35,205 nt of DNA from Muribaculaceae bacterium (lineage in GTDB: Bacteria > Bacteroidota > Bacteroidia > Bacteroidales > Muribaculaceae). Below the pieces are notes generated by a model. The model searched no databases. It worked only from the letters and a program-made list of their open reading frames with translations, and was not told the origin of the DNA. The stretch covers positions 1-35,205 of the forward strand of contig JAFSPZ010000046.1 of the NCBI GenBank assembly GCA_017451225.1. The letters run 5' to 3'. This document shows, piece after piece, positions 17,467-23,748 of this stretch (position 1 is its first letter; every line of letters begins with the position of its first letter). A program made the position numbers and the translations under genes.

Positions 17467-17496
17467 CAAAGGTAGTAAATACTTTTTAGTTATCAG
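17467..17496 (-). promoter_or_regulatory. glyA promoter with CTG at -33
   Basis: Minus strand TACCTTTG at 17474-17467 with CTG at 17496-17494, spacer 19 bases. The CTG again comes from an AGTTNTC heptamer tract. Confidence 0.65.
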
Positions 17497-17515
17497 CCAT
17501 CAGTTGTGAGTTTTT
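17488..17515. repeat. Four in-register AGTTNTC heptamers upstream of glyA
   Basis: Plus-strand units AGTTATC, AGCCATC, AGTTGTG and AGTTTTT without gaps. The tract starts 13 bases from the -7 box, one unit further than the 6 bases at valS and the transporter, so the phase is kept. Confidence 0.8.
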
Positions 17516-17548
17516 TTCTCACAAGTTCAAAAATATCAAACAACAGGA

Positions 17549-18343
17549 TTATGGATTATTGTAGCGTTTTCTTGCTTTTTCTTTTAATTTCATTAAATTT
17601 GGGGGTATTGATTTATCTTGATCGGCCCACCACCCAGTATAGCCCATCTTTTTCAATTCATTTATGTCACGTTGCAGAAATCTCTGTGGCACGCTAACGC
17701 GCACCTTTTCCCGCTCAGTGGCACTCATGCCCATAGTACATGCGGGAGAAATCCTAATCTCACGACATTTTTTTTGATATTCAGCAAGACTCATGTTTAA
17801 GTCTTTTTCTATCTTTTTTACTGCATCATCAATATATTCTTGCGAAGGAAACTGAATCTCAAATCTCATGTCCCTGATCTGGACTTTGTCTTTTCTTACA
17901 GAAAAACGAAGAGTGTCACCAACTAAAATAGGAATCACAGAGTTACAACACTCAACCTTCTTGTTTTGATATGGTTTCACATATTCACCCTTAGTCTCAT
18001 CTAGCCTATTTGTGTAAATTAGCTTTGTGAGGATTAATTCATATCCATCAAACCCGTTATCGATAGCTTTATATTCATAAAAGTCGTTGAAATCAAACTG
18101 AGGAAAAACATGTTGGTTGTTCTCTATCTCACATGTTTTGTCATCTAAAACTCTGAAAGACAGATTGCGTTCCAAACAATCATCTGAAAAAGTGAAATCA
18201 AAAGGAAACTCCATCCCCGTCATCATAATGATCAATCCATTGCGAAATGACAAAGAGTCGTCACACAAGCCATCATTCACCCTTGAATAAGAATTGACGT
18301 AGCACAAAGACAATAAAACAATTATTAAAAAGTATCGTTTCAT
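17549..18343 (-). CDS. AT-rich secreted protein of unknown function
   Basis: An unrecognised protein of 264 residues. The ATG at 18343 starts a clear signal peptide (MKRYFLIIVLLSLCYVNSYS); the in-frame TTG three codons earlier is less likely. The mature part has Cys at several places and beta-rich stretches such as RNGLIIMMTGMEFPFDFTFS and KDKVQIRDMRFEIQFPSQEY. The C-terminus is basic and helical (DINELKKMGYTGWWADQD, LMKLKEKARKR). It is AT-rich against its neighbours. It begins 21 bases after the flavin reductase-like gene, so it is probably the last gene of that run. Confidence 0.75.
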   Translation of the reverse strand: MKRYFLIIVLLSLCYVNSYSRVNDGLCDDSLSFRNGLIIMMTGMEFPFDFTFSDDCLERNLSFRVLDDKTCEIENNQHVFPQFDFNDFYEYKAIDNGFDGYELILTKLIYTNRLDETKGEYVKPYQNKKVECCNSVIPILVGDTLRFSVRKDKVQIRDMRFEIQFPSQEYIDDAVKKIEKDLNMSLAEYQKKCREIRISPACTMGMSATEREKVRVSVPQRFLQRDINELKKMGYTGWWADQDKSIPPNLMKLKEKARKRYNNP

Positions 18344-18364
18344 AATGGACAACTATTATTGTGT

Positions 18365-18934
18365 TTATTTCTGTTTCTTTCGCACTGTCCAGCCGAAGTG
18401 GCCTAGTTCTTCTCCTAATTTATAATAGTGGCCGTGGCAGTAGGTGATGAGTCCTGCTTCTTTCAGGTCGAGGGCTCCGGTGGTGGGGTCGATGAAGCGG
18501 TCGTCGGCGATGACGTTAAGCACCTCGGCAATGAACATGTCGTGGGTGCCCAGGCGCATAATGTCCTTAACAATGCATTCTATGCTCACTGGTGCCTCGT
18601 TGATGTAGGGGGCAGCCACTTTCACTCCCTTGACTGGTGTGAGCCCCATTTCCTTCCACTTGTTGAAATCGCGCCCTGAACGTACTCCACACCAGTCGGT
18701 GGCACGTGCAAGCTCTTCGTTGGTTAGGTTGATAGTGAACGCCATGTTGCGCTCAATGATGTCGTGGCTGTGGCGCTCCTGGCGGATTGACACATAGCAC
18801 ATGGCAGGGTCGCTGCAGATGGTTCCTGTCCATGCTGCTGTGAATAGGTTATACTCCTCGGGGGTTGCTCCGCACGATACCAGCACCGCTGGCAGCGGAT
18901 AAATCATTGTTCCAGGTCTCCAGTTTTGTTTCAT
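18365..18934 (-). CDS. Flavin reductase-like FMN-binding protein
   Basis: Split-barrel FMN-binding domain of the flavin reductase-like family, 189 residues. Visible family segments are WRPGTMIYPLPAVLVSCG, NLFTAAWTGTICSDPAMCYV, SIRQERHSHDIIERNMAFTI, ATDWCGVRSGRDFNKWKEMG and LGTHDMFIAEVLNVIADD. It probably binds FMN and moves electrons from NAD(P)H to flavin or a small substrate; the partner is unknown. ATG at 18934 (MKQNWRPGTM) matches the family's usual N-terminus. An in-frame GTG at 19003 would add 23 residues with no family support. It lies 71 bases after the AT-rich gene at 19006-19830 and 21 before the one at 17549-18343. Confidence 0.87.
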   Translation of the reverse strand: MKQNWRPGTMIYPLPAVLVSCGATPEEYNLFTAAWTGTICSDPAMCYVSIRQERHSHDIIERNMAFTINLTNEELARATDWCGVRSGRDFNKWKEMGLTPVKGVKVAAPYINEAPVSIECIVKDIMRLGTHDMFIAEVLNVIADDRFIDPTTGALDLKEAGLITYCHGHYYKLGEELGHFGWTVRKKQK

Positions 18935-19005
18935 AAATTTGGTTATCTTTCTACTCCCTTGCCCGCCTAGGATGAGGGCGAAGGGATATCTAATTTTCAA
19001 CACTG

Positions 19006-19830
19006 TTATTCTATTATAACTCCATTACTATCATAGTCGACAGCTTTCAGGTTATCAAGTGTATGGGCCGAGATGCACAACTTGGTTGAACTGCCTATTT
19101 TAGCAATGCTGTCAAACATGACCCTAAAATCACGGCTTGTCATCTTCTCCAAGTCAAATCCAGATGTGATGTACTCGTCAGGTCCAAAAGTTGTATGGAA
19201 TTCTGTACTCAAATGATTGCCGTAATGTAGCTCATATCTTTTTATGCCTTCTCTCTCTCTTTCCAAGGTAAAATATAAATCGGCCAAATCTGCTTCATTT
19301 GTTTCCTTTTTTACCATTATAAATTTATCACACTGGATGACATTGCCTACTACTTTGCCAGTACAAAAGATTCTTGCTTCTTGAAACAATCCAATTCTGA
19401 CTACCACATCATTAGTGCTATCGTCAACTTTGGTAAAATACAAATCATAATCATTAGCCAGTCCTCTGTGAGCTTTTACTTGTTTGAGGTCTGGATCCAG
19501 CAAGATTCCAATGTAGTGTGTCCTAAACATATTGTTATCGATTGGCTTGGTGGAAACGGGCTTAGTGTATTTCTTCTGCACCCATCCTACTGGCAGTTGG
19601 ACCCAATTCCCTTTCTCACTTACTACTTGCTGAGTGAATGGGAAAAAGACTTGTTCATTGAGGAAAAATGCCATGAAAGTGCTCTCAATATCGGTGTTTA
19701 TCTTCTTGCCTTTTATGTTGGCTGTTTTATAAACAGTAGCTTTTTTGTCGATTTCAACATATTTTGCCTGCTGGGCATTGACTAAGAAAGGAATAATCAG
19801 AGCAATTAAAAATACAAGTTTCTTATTCAT
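19006..19830 (-). CDS. AT-rich secreted protein with N-terminal SH3-like region
   Basis: An unrecognised 274-residue protein. The signal peptide is MNKKLVFLIALIIPFLVNAQ, cleaved near NAQ-Q. Residues about 24-90 (YVEIDKKATVYKTANIKGKK, GNWVQLPVGWVQKKY) resemble a bacterial SH3-like domain, often found in periplasmic or wall-binding proteins. The rest (about 100-274) has beta-rich segments such as RTHYIGILLDPDLKQVKAHR and DVVVRIGLFQEARIFCTGKV with no family I know. It is AT-rich, and sits between the Nim-like gene (33 bases upstream) and the flavin reductase-like gene. I see no separate promoter, so transcription with the Nim-like gene is likely. Confidence 0.75.
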   Translation of the reverse strand: MNKKLVFLIALIIPFLVNAQQAKYVEIDKKATVYKTANIKGKKINTDIESTFMAFFLNEQVFFPFTQQVVSEKGNWVQLPVGWVQKKYTKPVSTKPIDNNMFRTHYIGILLDPDLKQVKAHRGLANDYDLYFTKVDDSTNDVVVRIGLFQEARIFCTGKVVGNVIQCDKFIMVKKETNEADLADLYFTLEREREGIKRYELHYGNHLSTEFHTTFGPDEYITSGFDLEKMTSRDFRVMFDSIAKIGSSTKLCISAHTLDNLKAVDYDSNGVIIE

Positions 19831-19863
19831 TTTTGTCTAAGTTTTAAATGTTAATAATTTTAG

Positions 19864-20349
19864 TTATCTTGTTTTCTTGCGCTTCCCGCTCCAGGTGAGG
19901 ATGTCTAGGCGCACGATACAGGTGCGAGGCAGGGACTTCTGGGCATATTTCATGCCAAGGTCGAAATCATGGGGAGAAAGTTTTTTGAGCAGAAGCTCGA
20001 GCGCATAGACACGTTCCTCTTCACTGGTGCAAATGGTCGTCTCGCAATCGAGGATTATGCTCTCATACTCGGTGGTGAACTGGCTTGGCAAGAGGTTGAC
20101 GTTGCCCACAACACAAAACGACACACGGTCATGGCACTCGAGGATGTCTATTTTCTTGCCCTCGGGCGCACAATGGATGTAGATGGCATCGTCACCATCC
20201 CACACAAAGTTAAGTGGCACGCCGTAGGGCTTACCATCCAAATCTATCATCGACAGAATGCCGTATTCAGCACTGGCAAGGATTTCTCGAGCCCTTGCTT
20301 CGTCGAGCAGACGGTCTTGTCGTCTGATTTTACTATTTTCGTACTTCAA
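19864..20349 (-). CDS. Nim-like pyridoxamine 5'-phosphate oxidase family protein
   Basis: Flavin-binding split-barrel protein of 161 residues resembling NimA-type 5-nitroimidazole reductases. Conserved features are IRRQDRLLDEARAREILASA, AEYGILSMIDLDGKPYGVPL, NFVWDGDDAIYIHCAPEGKK, DILECHDRVSFCVVG and FTTEYESIILDC. Many relatives have no link to drug resistance, so no resistance role can be claimed from sequence. The start is TTG at 20349: the frame has no ATG between the upstream stop and that codon, while the next Met lies inside the conserved domain. It follows the small membrane protein by 40 bases. Confidence 0.88.
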   Translation of the reverse strand: MKYENSKIRRQDRLLDEARAREILASAEYGILSMIDLDGKPYGVPLNFVWDGDDAIYIHCAPEGKKIDILECHDRVSFCVVGNVNLLPSQFTTEYESIILDCETTICTSEEERVYALELLLKKLSPHDFDLGMKYAQKSLPRTCIVRLDILTWSGKRKKTR

Positions 20350-20389
20350 ATCGAGTAATGATGTCCTATAGGCAGCAAGTTTTTAAAAG

Positions 20390-20629
20390 TTAGTAACCGA
20401 TTTTCTCGAATACTCCGCTAGCGAAGCAGATTACGATGAAAGCCACAAGAGTGAACCCAAGGCTGTACATGAGGAAATTGCTGTTGTAGTCTTCCTCATC
20501 AAAATCGTCGGCCGTATGAGCTGCGGCGGCACTGCGACGCCGCACAAGCCTGACGATGACATTGGTTATAAGGCCACAGACCAAGCCAATGCCTAGTGCA
20601 AGCAGTGCATAAAATCCTATTGACCCCAT
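20390..20629 (-). CDS. Small two-helix membrane protein
   Basis: 79 residues, unrecognised. Two hydrophobic segments (FYALLALGIGLVCGLITNVI, about 5-25, and SLGFTLVAFIVICFASGVF, about 56-74) flank a basic then acidic loop (RLVRRRSAAAAHTADDFDEE), suggesting a hairpin topology. ATG at 20629 is clear. It sits 59 bases after the DUF695-like gene and 40 before the Nim-like gene on the same strand. Confidence 0.7.
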   Translation of the reverse strand: MGSIGFYALLALGIGLVCGLITNVIVRLVRRRSAAAAHTADDFDEEDYNSNFLMYSLGFTLVAFIVICFASGVFEKIGY

Positions 20630-20688
20630 AATCGTTGGATTAATAAAAAGTTAATAAAAAAGTAGTTATATCTAGTTTTAATTAATAT

Positions 20689-21138
20689 TTATTCTTCGCG
20701 TGCGATTTCGCACTGGCACATTTCGCGGTATTCTTCCCAGTCGGGATCTTCCTCGGCGTGGAAGGTGAGTGGCAGCTGCTCGTCAATACTGCTCAAGGCA
20801 TTGTTGAGCATCGCTTGGAACGACTTGAGGGTGACAGCATAAAACACCCAGTTGCGCTCGCCTGCGCCAGTGTAGATTCCCGTCATCACTGCCACCGGGT
20901 CTCGCTTGAGCGATTGCTGGAGAGCTTCGGTGACAACCTCCATGGTGCGTGATGTCTTAAAGTCGGGCATTCCGCCTGTGTCGGGCTCATAAAGCCATGT
21001 CATCTCAATGCGGAATTTGTATCGCCCTGTTGCTATCACATTGTCGAGTCCTCTCCTTCCAGTGACCAAGACCGTGCGCCCCTCGCTGTCCTCGCTGGGA
21101 GCTGTCCACCAGTCTTCGCTTATGTTCAATTTTGCCAT
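20689..21138 (-). CDS. DUF695-like cytoplasmic protein
   Basis: 149 residues, no signal peptide. The pattern NISEDWWTAPSEDSEGRTVL, VTGRRGLDNVIATGRYKFRI, MPDFKTSRTMEVV, DPVAVMTGIYTGAGERNWVF and acidic C-terminus HAEEDPDWEEYREM resembles DUF695 proteins common in Bacteroidales. Their function is unknown. ATG at 21138 (MAKLNISEDW) is chosen over an in-frame TTG at 21180. A weak promoter (TTTG, 19 bases, TATCTTGT, about 21160-21190) would start transcripts between the two. Confidence 0.7.
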   Translation of the reverse strand: MAKLNISEDWWTAPSEDSEGRTVLVTGRRGLDNVIATGRYKFRIEMTWLYEPDTGGMPDFKTSRTMEVVTEALQQSLKRDPVAVMTGIYTGAGERNWVFYAVTLKSFQAMLNNALSSIDEQLPLTFHAEEDPDWEEYREMCQCEIAREE

Positions 21139-21264
21139 GTGTCTATTAAAAATCGCCACAAGATAGTCATTTTTTTGCAAATTTCAAAGAAAATCGAGAA
21201 AAATATCGTTTTTTGTACAATAATTCTTGCAATTTGCCGTTTTCTGCGCGCAATCATTGAACAA

Positions 21265-21300
21265 ATTGGTCTAATTGGACTAATTTGACTGATTGTGACA
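21265..21300. repeat. Four tandem degenerate 9-mers
   Basis: Plus strand ATTGGTCTA, ATTGGACTA, ATTTGACTG and ATTGTGACA, one after another, between the DUF695-like gene and the pepD terminator. Confidence 0.75.
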
Positions 21301-21303
21301 ACT

Positions 21304-21338
21304 AAAAAAACGCAGAGGCGCTGTTGGGCACCTCTGCG
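21304..21338 (-). terminator. pepD terminator
   Basis: Stem CGCAGAGG (21311-21318) with CCTCTGCG (21331-21338), plus two more pairs after one mismatch. On the minus strand it is followed by seven T (21310-21304). It starts 26 bases after the pepD stop. Confidence 0.88.
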
Positions 21339-21363
21339 ATAATTGTTGAATATAGAAAGTGTT

Positions 21364-22824
21364 TTATTTCTTAACGGGAACTTCCTCGAGGGCTTTAACG
21401 AGGAGTTTCCAGAATGGCTCGGCTGCGGGAATATAAGCACGCTCGATAGTGGTGTGCGGGCTGCGCAGTGTTGGGCCGAAGCTCACAACGTCCATGTGAG
21501 GATACTTGCCCAGGATAATCGAGCACTCGAGACCTGCGTGGTCAACTTGCACGATGCCTTCTTCCTTGAAGAGTTTCTTGTAGATGTCGAGCAGCATGTG
21601 CAGTGCCTCGCTGTCGGGGTTTGGATCCCAGCCAATGTAGTCACCACCGGTCTCAACCTTGAAGTCGGCAAGGTGGAAGCAAGTCATGATCATCTTCACG
21701 ATATAGTCCTTCATGTCCTCACGTGCCGAGCGGGCGAGAATCTTAACAGCTGCCTTGCCGTCCTCGATGTCGATGATGGCGAGGTTGCTCGAGGTCTCAA
21801 CCACGTTGGGATAAGCGGGGATGAAGCGAACCACACCGTCGTGGCATGCATAGAGAGCACGCAGGATGGTGGTTTGGTCGTCTTGCGACATCTTCATCTT
21901 GGGACGGTCAACCTTCTTGAGAGTGAGGTCAACATTGTCCTCGATGAGCTTGAACTGGCTCTCGAACTCGGCCTTGAGATTCTTGACGAGCTTCTTCATG
22001 CCCTTGAGGTTGTCCTCGGGAAGAGTCATCACGGTCTCGGCCTTGAATGGAATGGCGTTGCGCATGTTGCCGCCGTGCCAGCTCACGAGGCGGGCCTTGT
22101 GGTCCTTAATGGCGAATTGTACAAGGCGAACCATGAGCTTGTTGGCGTTGGCGCGGCCCTCGTGAATCTCGAGACCGCTGTGGCCGCCTTTCAGGCCCTT
22201 GAGGGTGACACGCACTGCAATCTCGCCGGCAGTGGTCTTAACCTCGTTGTATTTGCGTGTAGCGGTAACGTCGATGCCTCCGGCGCTGCCTATCACAAAT
22301 TTGCCCCAAGTCTCACTGTCGAGGTTGAAGAGGATGTCGCCCTTGAGCTGATTCTTGGGCAGATCGTTGGCACCATACATGCCAGTCTCCTCGTCCTTAG
22401 TGATGAGACCCTCGATGGGACCGTGTTTGAGAGTTTTGTCCTCCATCACTGCCATGATGGCTGCGATTCCCAGACCGTCGTCGGCTCCCAGTGTGGTGCC
22501 GCGAGCTTTGATCCAGTCGCCGTCGATATATGGCTCGATGGGGTCGGTCTCGAAGTTATGCTTGCTCTCGGGAGTCTTTTGTGGTACCATGTCCATGTGG
22601 GCCTGCATGGTGATGCACTTGCGGTTCTCCATGCCAGGAGTAGCGGGCTTGCGCATCATGATGTTGCCTGCAGCGTCTTGGAATGCCTCAACGCCAACTC
22701 TCTTGGCGAAGTCGAGGAGGTACTGCTGGATTTTCTCTACATGTCCCGAGGGACGGGGAACTTGTGTGAGCGCATAGAAGTTGCGCCAGATGCATTGTGG
22801 TTGAAGTTTTTCGATTTCGTTCAT
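21364..22824 (-). CDS. pepD: Aminoacyl-histidine dipeptidase (Xaa-His dipeptidase)
   Basis: M20C-type di-zinc cytosolic dipeptidase of 486 residues that cleaves X-His and other dipeptides. Metal and catalytic motifs are intact: MQAHMDMVP (His76, Asp78), TLGADDGLGI (Asp115), TKDEETGMYG (Glu145/Glu146), and C-terminal HAGLECSIILGKYPHMDVV with SPHTTIERAYIP. The middle lid domain has GLKGGHSGLEIHEGRANANK. ATG at 22824 is preceded by a clear promoter (22873-22904) and the gene is followed by a strong terminator, so it is a single-gene unit divergent from the lipoprotein gene at 23000. Confidence 0.96.
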   Translation of the reverse strand: MNEIEKLQPQCIWRNFYALTQVPRPSGHVEKIQQYLLDFAKRVGVEAFQDAAGNIMMRKPATPGMENRKCITMQAHMDMVPQKTPESKHNFETDPIEPYIDGDWIKARGTTLGADDGLGIAAIMAVMEDKTLKHGPIEGLITKDEETGMYGANDLPKNQLKGDILFNLDSETWGKFVIGSAGGIDVTATRKYNEVKTTAGEIAVRVTLKGLKGGHSGLEIHEGRANANKLMVRLVQFAIKDHKARLVSWHGGNMRNAIPFKAETVMTLPEDNLKGMKKLVKNLKAEFESQFKLIEDNVDLTLKKVDRPKMKMSQDDQTTILRALYACHDGVVRFIPAYPNVVETSSNLAIIDIEDGKAAVKILARSAREDMKDYIVKMIMTCFHLADFKVETGGDYIGWDPNPDSEALHMLLDIYKKLFKEEGIVQVDHAGLECSIILGKYPHMDVVSFGPTLRSPHTTIERAYIPAAEPFWKLLVKALEEVPVKK

Positions 22825-22872
22825 AGTTGTTTTGTATAATAGTATAATAAGCTAATAGTATTATCGATGCCA

Positions 22873-22904
22873 CAAAGATAACACATTTGTTGTAGAATGC
22901 ACAA
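22873..22904 (-). promoter_or_regulatory. pepD promoter
   Basis: Minus strand TTG at 22904-22902, a 21-base spacer, TATCTTTG at 22880-22873, and a leader of about 40 bases. It stands back to back with the lipoprotein promoter at 22946-22976. Confidence 0.8.
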
Positions 22905-22945
22905 AAAATTCACAATAAAAAACAACTATTCATGAATCTATATTT

Positions 22946-22976
22946 TTGCAAAACACAAAAAAACTCCTTATTTTTG
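22946..22976 (+). promoter_or_regulatory. Promoter of the DKNYY lipoprotein gene
   Basis: TTG at 22946-22948, a 20-base spacer, TATTTTTG at 22969-22976, 24 bases before the ATG. A near copy of the -7 box (TATTTTTG, 22941-22948) contains the TTG. Confidence 0.78.
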
Positions 22977-22999
22977 CATAATTAAAAATAGAGGACAAA

Positions 23000-23728
23000 A
23001 TGAAAAGTACAAGACTATACCTGTGGTTGCTTCCATTGATTGTCGTCATGGCAACTGCTTGCAACAGCGACGGCGAGTATGTGCAACGGGGAAACACGAT
23101 TTGCCACTCCTATTGGACCTTCAGCTTTGGAACCATGTATGACACGTTGCCCGAGGTGAATGCGGCAACTTTCAAGAGCATCGAGAACTGGCTTGGCCAC
23201 GACGGCAGGCACGTTTATTTCAAGGCTAAGCTGGTGCCTGGAGCCGACGCTGCTAGCCTCAAGGCCGACAAATATCCGCTCTTCCGCGACAAGAAAGACT
23301 ATTACTACAAGGGTGTGCCGCTGCATGTGACCCATGTCGACGCTTTTGTCGTGCTCAAGCGCAACGAGGACGACATTTGGGCTATGGACAACAAGTATGC
23401 CTACTACGACAGCCTGCGCATCGACTCGGTCGACATCAAGACGTTTAAGGTGAAAGCGTGGAACACGGCGGTCGACAGCAAACATGTATACCGCTACGGC
23501 AATATTCTGCCGCTTGCCGACCCCGAGACCTACGATGAGGAATGGAAAGGGATGTACAGCCGCGACAAGGCGCACATTTGGTACATGGGAGAGTTGCTGG
23601 AGGATGTGGACTATGCCACATTCACTGTCGACGGCAATGATGCCCACGACAAGTATGGCCACTTCTATCGCGGCGAGCGCATCAGCGAGAAGCAGTGGAA
23701 AGAAATCGAGGAGCGGGAAAAGGAATAG
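23000..23728 (+). CDS. DKNYY-repeat lipoprotein
   Basis: 242 residues with a lipoprotein signal: LWLLPLIVVMATACNSD, modified Cys21 followed by NSDGE, an acidic stretch like the Bacteroidetes surface export signal. The rest is built of repeats in which a charged/aromatic turn precedes a strand, the DKNYY pattern: GHDGRHVYFKAKLVPGADAA, FRDKKDYYYKGVPL, VDSKHVYRYGNILPLADPET, SRDKAHIWYMGELLEDVD and DKYGHFYRGERI. DKNYY proteins have no defined function. The ATG at 23000 fits promoter and signal peptide. It is convergent with the AddB-like gene, with only 20 bases between. Confidence 0.82.
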   Translation: MKSTRLYLWLLPLIVVMATACNSDGEYVQRGNTICHSYWTFSFGTMYDTLPEVNAATFKSIENWLGHDGRHVYFKAKLVPGADAASLKADKYPLFRDKKDYYYKGVPLHVTHVDAFVVLKRNEDDIWAMDNKYAYYDSLRIDSVDIKTFKVKAWNTAVDSKHVYRYGNILPLADPETYDEEWKGMYSRDKAHIWYMGELLEDVDYATFTVDGNDAHDKYGHFYRGERISEKQWKEIEEREKE

Positions 23729-23748
23729 CTGGGAATAAGTAGGAAATA

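Noticed and set aside
19864-20349. Naming the Nim-like protein as a nitroimidazole resistance gene
   Set aside because: Family-level resemblance only; most pyridoxamine-oxidase-like relatives are not resistance genes.
21343-22839. A 498-codon plus-strand frame opposite pepD
   Set aside because: Pure antisense shadow; pepD has intact metal-binding motifs, its own promoter and terminator.
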